The notes under the pieces were generated by a model. The model was not told where the DNA came from. It did no database searches and saw nothing but the letters and a program-made list of their open reading frames with translations. Shown piece after piece: positions 18,589 to 25,615 of a DNA stretch of 43,068 nucleotides. Source of the DNA: an uncultured Thiothrix sp. (lineage in GTDB: Bacteria; Pseudomonadota; Gammaproteobacteria; Thiotrichales; Thiotrichaceae); the NCBI RefSeq assembly GCF_937873765.1, contig NZ_CALMZC010000065.1, positions 1-43,068 of the forward strand. Direction: 5' to 3'. How positions within the stretch are numbered: position 1 is the stretch's first letter; each line of letters begins with the position of its first letter. The position numbers and the translations under genes were made by a program.

Positions 18589-19347
18589 TTGTCGCAGCTT
18601 TTTACCATTACTGAAGGCCAAGGCCGCCCACTCGTCGCTTTGCATGGCTGGGGAATGAATCAGATCGTTTGGCAACCGATTCGGGAACGCCTGACTCAAC
18701 AAGCTCAAGTGACTTGGGTTGATTTGCCGGGGCATGGGCGCAGTGCTGAGCTTAAATCAGCGAGTCTCGAAACAGTAGTGGAACAACTAATTCCGCATAT
18801 CCCAGATAATGCAATTGTCATGGGCTGGTCTTTAGGGGGGCTGATTGCGCAGGCTGTAGCGCAACGTTTGCCAGAGCAAGTAGCGGGTTTAATTCTGGTT
18901 GCTAGTACTCCGAGGTTTGTCCTCTCCCCAGATTGGCCTTATGCACTCAGCGCTGAAGTGCTGCAAAGCTTTGCGGATAGTTTAGCTCAGGATTATACAG
19001 CGACAGTAAGGCGCTTTTTTGCCTTACAGTTTATGGGTGTGCGTAGCGATCCAACAGCTTTACATAATTTACGCGATCAAATTTTACAATATCCAGCGAG
19101 TTTGGGCGCGCTCAAAGATGGCTTGGAGATTTTGCGTACCGCAGATTGCCGGCAACACTCTATTCAACAGCCTTGTTTGTGGGTTTTAGGACGCTTAGAT
19201 AAATTAATTCCTGTTAGTTTGGCAGCAGGTTTGCAAGCTTTGCGTTATGGTGAAGTGCAAGTCATGCCTAAAGCGGCGCATGTACCTTTTGTGACACATT
19301 CTGATGAATTTATGATAATCGTGGAAAATTTTATTCATGGTCTCTAA
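18589..19347 (+). CDS. bioH: Pimeloyl-[ACP] methyl ester esterase BioH
   Basis: An alpha/beta hydrolase that removes the methyl ester from pimeloyl-ACP, ending the BioC-started elongation in biotin synthesis. It shows LHGWGMN (oxyanion region), nucleophile GWSLGG, an acid in GRLDKLIPV and a histidine in AAHVPF. I placed the start at TTG 18589: AAAGGA lies 6 bases upstream, and the triad then falls at S81, D204 and H231, close to E. coli BioH S82, D207 and H235. An in-frame ATG at 18556 and TTG at 18544 lack a ribosome site and would add 11 or 15 residues. It overlaps bioC by 11 bases, an obvious coupled pair. Confidence 0.9.
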   Translation: MSQLFTITEGQGRPLVALHGWGMNQIVWQPIRERLTQQAQVTWVDLPGHGRSAELKSASLETVVEQLIPHIPDNAIVMGWSLGGLIAQAVAQRLPEQVAGLILVASTPRFVLSPDWPYALSAEVLQSFADSLAQDYTATVRRFFALQFMGVRSDPTALHNLRDQILQYPASLGALKDGLEILRTADCRQHSIQQPCLWVLGRLDKLIPVSLAAGLQALRYGEVQVMPKAAHVPFVTHSDEFMIIVENFIHGL

Positions 19348-20209
19348 GACTGTTCCCGCTGAGCTAGCCCATTACCTTGATCCGTTTAAAACTCGCTCGA
19401 GTTTTGATCGTGCGGCGAAAACTTATGATCAAGCAGCTTTTATCCAACGTGAAATTGGCAATCGTCTAATGGAGCGTTTGGACTATGTGCGTTTACAACC
19501 TAAACGTGTGGTGGATTTAGGCTGCGGAACGGGCGCGATCAGTAAACAACTGCTAAGCCGTTATCCACAAGCTGAAGTAGTGAGTCTTGATCTCGCTTTA
19601 GGTATGGTGGAAGAAACTAAGCGTCAAGCTAATAACTTTAGGCTCAATGGCCTATGTGCAGATGTACAACAGATGCCGTTGCAAGAGAATTGCGCGGATC
19701 TCCTCATTTCTAACCTGATGTTACAATGGTGTAATGATTTAGGCGCGGTATTCCAAGAATGCGTGCGGGTATTGCGGCCAGAAGGCTTATTCATTTTTAC
19801 TACTTTTGGGCCAGATACTTTGTACGAGCTGCGTAATAGCTGGGGACAGGTGGATGGTTATACCCACACGAGTCGCTTTGTGGATATGCATGATGTGGGA
19901 GATGCTTTACTTGCTGCTGGTTTTCGTGATCCGGTGATGGATCGGGAGGTGATAACGGTGACTTATCCAGCCGTGAGAAACTTATTGCAGGACTTAAAAA
20001 CAATCGGTGCGAATAATGCAACCTTAGGCCGTAATCGCGGCTTAACGGGTAAACAACGCTTGCAGGGATTTTATCAAGCCTATGAGCATTATCGTTTAGC
20101 TGATGAAACTTATCCTGCAACGTATGAAGTGATTTTTGGACATGCTTGGGCGCCACGGATTAGGCCTAGTGCTAAGCCGGAGCGTTTTATCCCGATTCAA
20201 GTTCGGTGA
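19337..20209 (+). CDS. bioC: Malonyl-[ACP] O-methyltransferase BioC
   Basis: This SAM-dependent methyltransferase masks the free carboxyl of malonyl-ACP so that fatty-acid enzymes can build the pimeloyl chain; BioH later removes the methyl. The N-terminal FDRAAKTYDQAAFIQREIG is the BioC signature. SAM motif I is VVDLGCGTGAISKQL (residues ~58-71), and motif-II/III-like stretches follow (ADLLISNLMLQWCNDL, VLRPEGLFIFTTFG). At 290 aa it is slightly longer than E. coli BioC (251 aa), with a basic extended C-terminus. It starts inside the last codons of bioH. No other bio genes are in the window. Confidence 0.93.
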   Translation: MVSKTVPAELAHYLDPFKTRSSFDRAAKTYDQAAFIQREIGNRLMERLDYVRLQPKRVVDLGCGTGAISKQLLSRYPQAEVVSLDLALGMVEETKRQANNFRLNGLCADVQQMPLQENCADLLISNLMLQWCNDLGAVFQECVRVLRPEGLFIFTTFGPDTLYELRNSWGQVDGYTHTSRFVDMHDVGDALLAAGFRDPVMDREVITVTYPAVRNLLQDLKTIGANNATLGRNRGLTGKQRLQGFYQAYEHYRLADETYPATYEVIFGHAWAPRIRPSAKPERFIPIQVR

Positions 20210-20274
20210 GTCATTGGCTCTTATCTAATAGGAGTTGAACTTAATTTTTGCAGATTTATTTAGGCTAAATAATA

Positions 20275-20304
20275 AGCTAAACACTCAGTTAGCTGAGCTT
20301 AGCT
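20275..20304 (+). other. Hairpin between bioC and the phasin gene
   Basis: AGCTAA-aca-CTCAG-TTAG-CTGAG-c-TTAGCT folds into two stacked stems (6 bp and 5 bp) with a tetraloop, 66 bases after the bioC stop. No U-run follows, so it may be a weak terminator, an mRNA 3' end stabiliser or part of the phasin control region. Confidence 0.35.
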
Positions 20305-20342
20305 GGATAATTGTATCTATTTGGAAGGGCTTTATGTTATAT

Positions 20343-20359
20343 TTGCTGCACTGCAACAA
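20343..20359 (+). promoter_or_regulatory. PhaR-like palindromic operator upstream of the phasin gene
   Basis: TTGCTGCACTGCAACAA is a near-perfect 17-bp dyad (one mismatched pair around a central C) located 27 bases before the phasin ATG. PhaR repressors of PHA-granule proteins bind TGC/GCA dyads of this type in front of phaP and phaR in other proteobacteria. A -10-like TATATT at 20338-20343 overlaps its left edge, so binding there would block transcription start. No phaR gene is in the window. Confidence 0.5.
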
Positions 20360-20385
20360 TTTAGAGTTTTTCTAGGAGAAAAACG

Positions 20386-20769
20386 ATGGCAAACCCTTCC
20401 AAATCTTTACCGACTTTAGCAAGCGAAGTCGCCTATGCTGCACCACAAGTCATTGCACACCGTTTAACCCGCATGGCGTTGGCGGGTGCTAACCCTTCTG
20501 CCCGTGATCAACGAGAGTTTTATCAGATGGGAGCGGAGAAAGTTGAGGCTTTCTATGAGTCTTGGAATGCAATGATGCTGCAAAGCTTGCAAATTAATCA
20601 GCGCTTGTTCTTTTCTTTTTGGTTTCCTTGGGCAGCACAAGGTTCTTCCAAAAATCCAGTCGAGCAATTAGAGCAAGCCGCTACGCAGATTCTAACGAGT
20701 GCTCTTAAGCCAGTGCACAAACGAGCTGTTTCTAATGCAAAACGCTTAAATAAGACCGGTATTCTGTAA
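20386..20769 (+). CDS. Phasin-family PHA-granule-associated protein
   Basis: A 127-aa soluble, helix-rich protein with the phasin pattern: an amphipathic central helix (QVIAHRLTRMA, then DQREFYQMGAEKVEAFYESWNAM) and an aromatic stretch LFFSFWFPW around residues 68-76, suited to binding the surface of polyhydroxyalkanoate granules. The C-terminal third is basic (KPVHKRAVSNAKRLNK). AGGAGAAAAACG precedes the ATG. It appears monocistronic, with a PhaR-like dyad upstream. Phasins coat storage granules and limit their coalescence. The assignment rests on residue pattern and operator context, since phasins are poorly conserved. Confidence 0.7.
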   Translation: MANPSKSLPTLASEVAYAAPQVIAHRLTRMALAGANPSARDQREFYQMGAEKVEAFYESWNAMMLQSLQINQRLFFSFWFPWAAQGSSKNPVEQLEQAATQILTSALKPVHKRAVSNAKRLNKTGIL

Positions 20770-20828
20770 GTTTTGTAGCAACTGCTCGTCTACTAAAAGC
20801 AGTTACTTGAAGTGATTGCTTTTATTGA

Positions 20829-20844
20829 TTGACTGTTCAGTCAA
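20829..20844 (+). promoter_or_regulatory. TetR-type palindromic operator in front of the demethylation operon
   Basis: TTGACTG-TT-CAGTCAA is a perfect 7+7 dyad with a two-base centre. This is the layout bound by TetR-family repressors such as RutR (TTGACCA-N2-TGGTCAA) and resembles BetI-type sites. It covers the -35 element of the promoter, consistent with repression relieved by a small ligand. No tetR gene lies in the window, so the regulator would act from elsewhere. Confidence 0.6.
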
Positions 20845-20857
20845 CGATATTTAATAT
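20829..20857 (+). promoter_or_regulatory. Sigma70-type promoter of the corrinoid demethylation operon
   Basis: The -35 TTGACT (20829-20834) and -10 TAATAT (20852-20857) are separated by exactly 17 bases. The expected start near 20864 leaves a leader of about 29 bases. The leader contains a short GACAT/ATGTC dyad just before the AGGTGG ribosome site. There is no room for a cobalamin or glycine riboswitch. Confidence 0.65.
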
Positions 20858-20892
20858 GCCAGACATTAACAGTATGTCAGGTGGTACTGAAC

Positions 20893-22431
20893 ATGAGCGA
20901 AAGGCAAGCACGGCGAGGTGGTGGCCGCGACAGTAAACGAGCAGCACGCCAAGTTTCTCAGACCAAACAAGCAGCCTTCATTGAACGGCGCATTCCTTAT
21001 TTCGAAGTCCTCAGCGAAGAAAGTTTGGAGCTGATTGAGCACAATGCAGATACCATCCTTGAAGAAATCGGCATTGATTTCCGTGATGACCCAGAAGCAA
21101 TTAGTCTGCTGAAAAGTGCAGGTGCAGATATTCAAGGGGAGCGAGTGCGCTTTCCACGGGGTATGTGCCGAACACTAATTCAAGCCACTGCTCCCAAAGA
21201 ATTTACCCAGCATGCACGTAATCCAGAGCGTAGCACTATTATCGGTGGTAAGCGTACCGTCTTAGTGCCCGCCTATGGTTCACCGTTTGTGCGTGACTTA
21301 GACAAAGGTCGCCGTTACGCCTCCATTGAAGACTTTCGCAATTTCGTCAAGCTCGCTTATATGAGTCCTGGCCTGCATCATTCTGGGGGTACGGTGTGCG
21401 AGCCTGTCGATTTGCCGGTGAATAAGCGGCATTTCGACATGATCTATAGCCATCTCAAATACAGTGATAAGCCGTTCATGGGTTCTGTAACCCACTATTC
21501 ACGTGCCCAAGACACCGTGGATATGGCGAAGATTGTGTTTGGTGAAGAGTTCGCCACCAATAATTGTGTTACCACTAGCCTAATCAACGCTAATTCACCG
21601 ATGACCTACGATGACACCATGTTAGGTGCTTTGAAAGTCTATGCGCGTAATATGCAAGCCACAGTCATCTCTCCTTTTATTCTTTCTGGCGCGATGTCTC
21701 CTGTGACTGTAGCAGGTACAGCTACCCAGATCCTAGCGGAAGCTCTAGCAGGCATGGCCTTTGCACAATTGGTACGTTCTGGTGCGCCGGTCGTGTTTGG
21801 AACTTTCTCGAGTGCGGTATCCATGCAATCGGGTGCGCCTACCTTTGGTGGGCCAGAGCCTAGCTTAGTGATGTATACTGTAGCGGCTCTAGCGCGGCGT
21901 TTAGGTGTGCCTTTCCGGAGTGGTGGTGGCTTATGTGCTTCAAAGTTACCAGATGCACAAGCCGCCTATGAAGCCGCAAATACCTTACAAACAGCCGCCT
22001 TAGCCGGTGTGAATTTCATGCTACATACAGCGGGTTGGTTAGAAGGCGGTTTAGTCATGGGCTATGAAAAGTTCATGATGGATGTTGACCAAGCGAATAT
22101 GATGTCGGTGCTGCTAGGTGGTGTGGATATGAGCGAGAATGGTCAAGCACTGGATGCCTTCCGTGAAGTGGGACCTGGTAAACATTTCCTTGGCGCCGCA
22201 CATACTCAGCGTAATTTTGAAACCGCTTTCTATCGGTCTACACTCGCAGATAACAATAGTTTTGAGCAGTGGAGCGAAGAGGGGGAGCAAGATATGGCAC
22301 AGCGTGCGAATACTTTGTTTAAGCGTGTGTTGGCTGAGTATGAACTTCCACCGATGGATCAAGCGATTGATGAGGCTTTGCTTGAGTTTATGGCTAAGCG
22401 TAAAGCTGAATTTCCCGATAAAGATTATTAA
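20893..22431 (+). CDS. MttB-superfamily (non-pyrrolysine) corrinoid-dependent methyltransferase
   Basis: First gene of the demethylation operon (512 aa). The MttB fold is recognisable from ILEEIGIDFRDDPEAISLLKSAGA near the start through MSPVTVAGTATQILAEALAGM and FGGPEPSLVMYTVAALAR to the C-terminal QANMMSVLLGGVDMSENG. Family members move a methyl from a methylated amine to the Co(I) of a partner corrinoid protein, here the next gene. The reading frame is uninterrupted, with no amber codon, so this is the non-pyrrolysine branch, known in MtgB-like enzymes for quaternary amines such as glycine betaine rather than trimethylamine. The exact substrate cannot be read from sequence. ATG at 20893 was chosen because AGGTGG lies 8 bases upstream. 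The N-terminus is unusually Arg-rich (MSERQARRGGGRDSKRAARQ). Confidence 0.9.
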   Translation: MSERQARRGGGRDSKRAARQVSQTKQAAFIERRIPYFEVLSEESLELIEHNADTILEEIGIDFRDDPEAISLLKSAGADIQGERVRFPRGMCRTLIQATAPKEFTQHARNPERSTIIGGKRTVLVPAYGSPFVRDLDKGRRYASIEDFRNFVKLAYMSPGLHHSGGTVCEPVDLPVNKRHFDMIYSHLKYSDKPFMGSVTHYSRAQDTVDMAKIVFGEEFATNNCVTTSLINANSPMTYDDTMLGALKVYARNMQATVISPFILSGAMSPVTVAGTATQILAEALAGMAFAQLVRSGAPVVFGTFSSAVSMQSGAPTFGGPEPSLVMYTVAALARRLGVPFRSGGGLCASKLPDAQAAYEAANTLQTAALAGVNFMLHTAGWLEGGLVMGYEKFMMDVDQANMMSVLLGGVDMSENGQALDAFREVGPGKHFLGAAHTQRNFETAFYRSTLADNNSFEQWSEEGEQDMAQRANTLFKRVLAEYELPPMDQAIDEALLEFMAKRKAEFPDKDY

Positions 22432-22443
22432 GGAACACCGGTT

Positions 22444-23145
22444 ATGGCTGAAGAGTATGATGATGGGGATGAACTGATTCTTTCGGAGTTAGATGACGAA
22501 GAGTTAGTCGCACAAATGCATGATGATCTGTATGACGGTTTGAAAGAAGAAATCGAGGAAGGTGTCAATATTCTCCTTGAGCGTGGCTGGGCTGCGGACA
22601 AAGTCTTGTCTGAAGCATTGGTAGAGGGGATGCGAATTGTTGGGGTGGATTTCCGGGATGGTATTTTATTCGTACCAGAAGTGCTGTTGGCGGCCAATGC
22701 AATGAAAGGCGGGATGGCAATCCTGCGTCCCCTCTTAGCTGAAACTGGTGCTAAACCTATTGGCAAGATGGTCATTGGCACAGTAAAAGGCGATATCCAT
22801 GATATTGGCAAAAACCTCGTCACGATGATGATGGAAGGTGCGGGCTTTGAAGTCATCGACTTAGGCATCAATAACTCAGTTGATGAATACTTAGCGGCTT
22901 TAGAAGAGCATAAACCCGATATCCTCGGTATGTCTGCGCTCTTAACCACCACGATGCCTTATATGAAAGTAGTGATTGATGCGATGGTCGAGAAAGGTAT
23001 TCGTGATGACTACATTGTGTTAGTTGGCGGTGCTCCACTGAATGAAGAGTTTGGTAAAGCGGTCGGTGCGGATGCTTATTGTCGTGATGCAGCCGCAGCT
23101 TCTAGCACTGGTTTAAGCATGGTTCAACAACGCCAAGCTGCTTAA
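22444..23145 (+). CDS. MttC-type corrinoid (B12-binding) methyl-carrier protein
   Basis: A 233-aa protein with the usual two parts: a helical cap (residues ~22-105, with FRDGILFVPEVLLAANAMKGG) and a Rossmann-like cobalamin domain (~108-233). The lower cobalt-ligand motif DxHxxG is intact (D117, H119, G122 in VKGDIHDIGKNLV). SALLTTTMPYMK and LVGGAPLN are further family motifs. It accepts the methyl from the MttB-like enzyme and passes it to THF through the DHPS-fold methyltransferase downstream. An acidic N-terminal extension (EEYDDGDELILSELDDEE) contrasts with the basic N-terminus of its methyltransferase partner, so an electrostatic contact is possible. It starts 12 bases after the preceding stop, with AAGGA upstream. 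Confidence 0.95.
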   Translation: MAEEYDDGDELILSELDDEELVAQMHDDLYDGLKEEIEEGVNILLERGWAADKVLSEALVEGMRIVGVDFRDGILFVPEVLLAANAMKGGMAILRPLLAETGAKPIGKMVIGTVKGDIHDIGKNLVTMMMEGAGFEVIDLGINNSVDEYLAALEEHKPDILGMSALLTTTMPYMKVVIDAMVEKGIRDDYIVLVGGAPLNEEFGKAVGADAYCRDAAAASSTGLSMVQQRQAA

Positions 23146-23156
23146 GTTAATAAAAT

Positions 23157-23759
23157 ATGTCAGCTCAAGTAGAGCCAGTCTTAGTACTGGCTTGTGGTGC
23201 CTTAGCCCGAGAGATTCAACAGCTTAAGTTAATCAATGGCTGGGAACATCTCAAAATAAACTGCCTTGAAGCTGACTTACATAATCGCCCTGAGCGTATT
23301 CCTGAGCGTGTCAGAGCCAATATTCGCCGTTATCGTCCCCAATTTTCGCAAATCTTTGTTGCTTATGCAGATTGTGGTACGGGTGGTTTGTTAGATCGTG
23401 TACTTGCAGAAGAGGGTGTCGAACGTTTACCCGGCGCACATTGTTATGCCACCTTCGCAGGTCAACAGTCATTTGCTGAGTTAGCAGAAGCTGAGTTAGG
23501 TAGTTTTTATTTAACTGATTTTCTTGCCAGACATTTTGAGCGTCTAGTGATTAAGGGGATGCAGCTCGATAAGCACCCCGAGTTAATGCCCTTGTATTTC
23601 AATCACTATAAACGTCTTGTGTATTTGGCTCAAACCTCGAATCCTGAGCTGCTGGCTAAAGCACAAGCAGCCGCCGAGTTTTTGCGCTTAGAATTTAAGC
23701 TGGTTCCTACCGGCTATGGTGAGTTAGCCACAGAATTAGCGCGCATTGCGCAAAGGTGA
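23157..23759 (+). CDS. DUF1638 protein of the demethylation operon
   Basis: This 200-aa soluble protein matches the DUF1638 pattern: VLACGALAREI at residues ~10-20, then INCLEADLHNRPERIPERV and FVAYADCGTGGLLDRVL. Conserved cysteines lie in LACG, NCLEA, DCGTGG and AHCYATF. DUF1638 genes recur beside MttB-type methyltransferases and corrinoid proteins in archaea and bacteria, but I know of no proven biochemical role. The Cys/His content would fit metal or corrinoid handling; that is inference. It sits 11 bases after the corrinoid gene and its stop overlaps a possible GTG start of the next gene. Confidence 0.85.
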   Translation: MSAQVEPVLVLACGALAREIQQLKLINGWEHLKINCLEADLHNRPERIPERVRANIRRYRPQFSQIFVAYADCGTGGLLDRVLAEEGVERLPGAHCYATFAGQQSFAELAEAELGSFYLTDFLARHFERLVIKGMQLDKHPELMPLYFNHYKRLVYLAQTSNPELLAKAQAAAEFLRLEFKLVPTGYGELATELARIAQR

Positions 23760-23764
23760 TAACA

Positions 23765-24070
23765 ATGGCAGAACGTGTGATCGTGTACTGGCGTGATATT
23801 CCTTCTCAAGTTATTTTGAAAAGAGGCCGCTTGAAAGGCAAAGCACTGTTGAGTGAAAAATTTCAAGAGGCGATTGATAAAGCGGCGATTCGTGCCGGCA
23901 AAGCAGGTACAGATGATTATGTGGCTGAATGGCATCGAATCACTAGCGAGGTAGATGTTGGTGATGATCTGGATAAGGCGGCTCGTCAAGAAGTCTCTTT
24001 ATTAGAAGCGCAATTCCCCACAGAGGTTTTAGAACAAGTCATACGCAATGGTGGCTTAATCGCTGCTTGA
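23765..24070 (+). CDS. Small PF13769 ('virulence factor') family protein of the demethylation operon
   Basis: A 101-aa soluble protein beginning MAERVIVYWRDIPSQVILKR. AAGGTG stands 6 bases before ATG 23765; a GTG at 23756 would add three residues and overlap the previous stop. WRDIP..V....GR....LS..FQEAIDKAA is the recognisable core of the PF13769 family, whose 'virulence factor' label came from an early screen and says nothing about activity. In aerobic bacteria these genes are found inside corrinoid/one-carbon operons like this one, so a role in methyl transfer or folate chemistry is likelier. No catalytic motif is visible. Confidence 0.8.
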   Translation: MAERVIVYWRDIPSQVILKRGRLKGKALLSEKFQEAIDKAAIRAGKAGTDDYVAEWHRITSEVDVGDDLDKAARQEVSLLEAQFPTEVLEQVIRNGGLIAA

Positions 24071-24080
24071 GGAGATTGCT

Positions 24081-24542
24081 ATGTATGCCATGCGTCGTTG
24101 GTCCGCTCGCCATTCGAGTATCTTGAAAACTTTGTATCACCAGCTTGAAAATCTACTGGTCAAACTCTATCCGAGATTCGAAAAAATCGGTATTCAGAAG
24201 ATTGAAAAGCCGCTGATGTTCATTGAAAAGCCGACCAAAAGTTTCTTCTTCGACTCACAATCCTGTGGGCAGTGTACTTTAGGCTCGACGGGTATGTCCT
24301 GCCCAATGAATTGTCCAAAAACCATTCGTAATGGCCCTTGTGGTGGCGTGCGTGCCAATGGTAAATGCGAAGTTAAACCGGAAATGGATTGCGTTTGGGT
24401 GGTTGCTTGGGAGGGTACACAACATCTAAAACCCGAAGAACGTGCCATTCAAATCGTCCAACCCATGCTCGATTGGCGCTTGAAGGGTAAGTCGGCTTGG
24501 TTACGGGCGGCTGAGCAAAAAGTGCGGGAGCTACGCTCATGA
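24081..24542 (+). CDS. MetV-like cysteine-rich partner of methylenetetrahydrofolate reductase (MTHFR C-terminal domain family)
   Basis: A 153-aa protein with seven cysteines packed into 43 residues (C62, C65, C74, C78, C87, C96, C104: CGQC, MSCPMNC, NGPCGG, GKCEV, MDCVW). This is the 'MTHFR C-terminal' family, the same family as MetV, the small subunit of acetogen MetVF reductases, where the cysteines hold zinc and/or an iron-sulfur cluster. The first 50 residues are basic and helix-forming. It overlaps metF by the four bases ATGA, so a 1:1 complex with MetF is the simple reading. It would relay electrons during oxidation of methyl-THF. It is shorter than acetogen MetV proteins as I recall them. 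Confidence 0.85.
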   Translation: MYAMRRWSARHSSILKTLYHQLENLLVKLYPRFEKIGIQKIEKPLMFIEKPTKSFFFDSQSCGQCTLGSTGMSCPMNCPKTIRNGPCGGVRANGKCEVKPEMDCVWVVAWEGTQHLKPEERAIQIVQPMLDWRLKGKSAWLRAAEQKVRELRS

Positions 24543-25615
24543 GTGCGATTTTAAAAAGAAGTCAGTTGCCCACGTTCTCCTATGCCGATGAACCAACTCC
24601 CGGAGAAAACTTACCGATTTTAGCAGGTCATGTCTCGCCCGGCCGTTTAGAACGGGTCTTACGTGCCGGGCATTTTGCCATGACCACTGAAATTGCCCCG
24701 CCTGATTCCGCTGACCCTGAAGAGGTTTATGCGCGCGCTAAGCTATTTGATGGTTATGTCGATGCCATGAATGCGACCGATGGTTCGGGGGCGCATTGCC
24801 ATATGTCGAGTGTGGGGATGTGTTCGTTACTCACGCGTAAAGGCTATGCAATGGTGATGCAGATTTCCTGCCGTGACCGCAATCGAATAGCCATTCAAGG
24901 TGATGTCTTAGGTGCAGCCGCTATGGGCGTGTGTAATATTCTCTGCCTAAGCGGGGATGGTGTACAAGCAGGTGATCACCCTGAAGCCAAGCCAGTCTTT
25001 GATCTGGATAGCATGACCGCACTTAATACCATCCGCACCATGCGCGATGAGAGTCGCTTTTTAAGTGGGCGTAAACTCACTTACCCGCCGAAAGTCTTTA
25101 TCGGTGGTGCAGCCAATCCATTCGCGCCACCATTTGATTACCGCCCTTTGCGCTTGGCGAAAAAAATTGCCGCTGGTGCGCAATTTGTACAGACCCAATA
25201 TTGCTTTGATATGGAGATGTTTAAAACCTATATGCAGAAAGTGCGCGATTTAGGTTTAGATAAACAAGTCTTTATCCTGCTTGGCGTTGGCCCCTTAGCT
25301 TCGGCGAAAACAGCAGAATGGATTCGCAGTAATGTCGCGGGTGTACATATTCCTGACAGCATTATTAATCGCCTGAAAGGTGCACAAAATCAGAAGCAGG
25401 AAGGTCTGAATATTTGTATTGATATGATCAATCAAGCGCGTGAAATCGAAGGCGTGCATGGTGTGCATATTATGGCTTATCGCCAAGAGCACCATGTGGC
25501 TGAGATTGTCGAGCGCTCCGGTGCTTTAGAGGGGCGTACCCCTTGGCATCCGGGTATGTATGAAACTAATGAATCCACAAATTCACCGATTACCCCAAAG
25601 GAAGCAGCCGTATGA
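24539..25615 (+). CDS. metF: Methylenetetrahydrofolate reductase, MetF type
   Basis: A flavin TIM-barrel enzyme interconverting 5-methyl-THF and 5,10-methylene-THF (358 aa). Motifs in order: MTTEIAPPDSADPE (~48-61, equivalent to the E. coli EFFPP region), MQISCRDRNRIAIQGDVLGA (~107-126), CLSGDG (~135-140), FIGGAANPFAPP and QFVQTQYCFDMEMF (~217-230). In this operon it probably runs in the oxidative direction, since the preceding genes generate methyl-THF. An ATGA overlap with the MetV-like gene in front and with the DHPS-fold gene behind indicates tight translational coupling. This is likely not the biosynthetic MetF, which usually stands alone or near met genes. Confidence 0.92.
   Translation: MSAILKRSQLPTFSYADEPTPGENLPILAGHVSPGRLERVLRAGHFAMTTEIAPPDSADPEEVYARAKLFDGYVDAMNATDGSGAHCHMSSVGMCSLLTRKGYAMVMQISCRDRNRIAIQGDVLGAAAMGVCNILCLSGDGVQAGDHPEAKPVFDLDSMTALNTIRTMRDESRFLSGRKLTYPPKVFIGGAANPFAPPFDYRPLRLAKKIAAGAQFVQTQYCFDMEMFKTYMQKVRDLGLDKQVFILLGVGPLASAKTAEWIRSNVAGVHIPDSIINRLKGAQNQKQEGLNICIDMINQAREIEGVHGVHIMAYRQEHHVAEIVERSGALEGRTPWHPGMYETNESTNSPITPKEAAV

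Noticed and set aside
20780..20804. AACTGCT/AGCAGTT hairpin after the phasin gene as a terminator
   Set aside because: A 7-bp stem with an 11-base loop and no U-run; too weak to call, though it could end the phasin transcript.
20770..20892. Riboswitch (cobalamin or glycine) in front of the demethylation operon
   Set aside because: The transcript leader is only about 29 bases from the inferred start and contains no multi-helix fold.
20893..22431. Trimethylamine methyltransferase with pyrrolysine
   Set aside because: No in-frame amber codon in the gene and no pyl genes in the window.
23765..24070. A virulence determinant
   Set aside because: The family name is historical; the operon context is one-carbon metabolism and no toxin or effector feature is visible.
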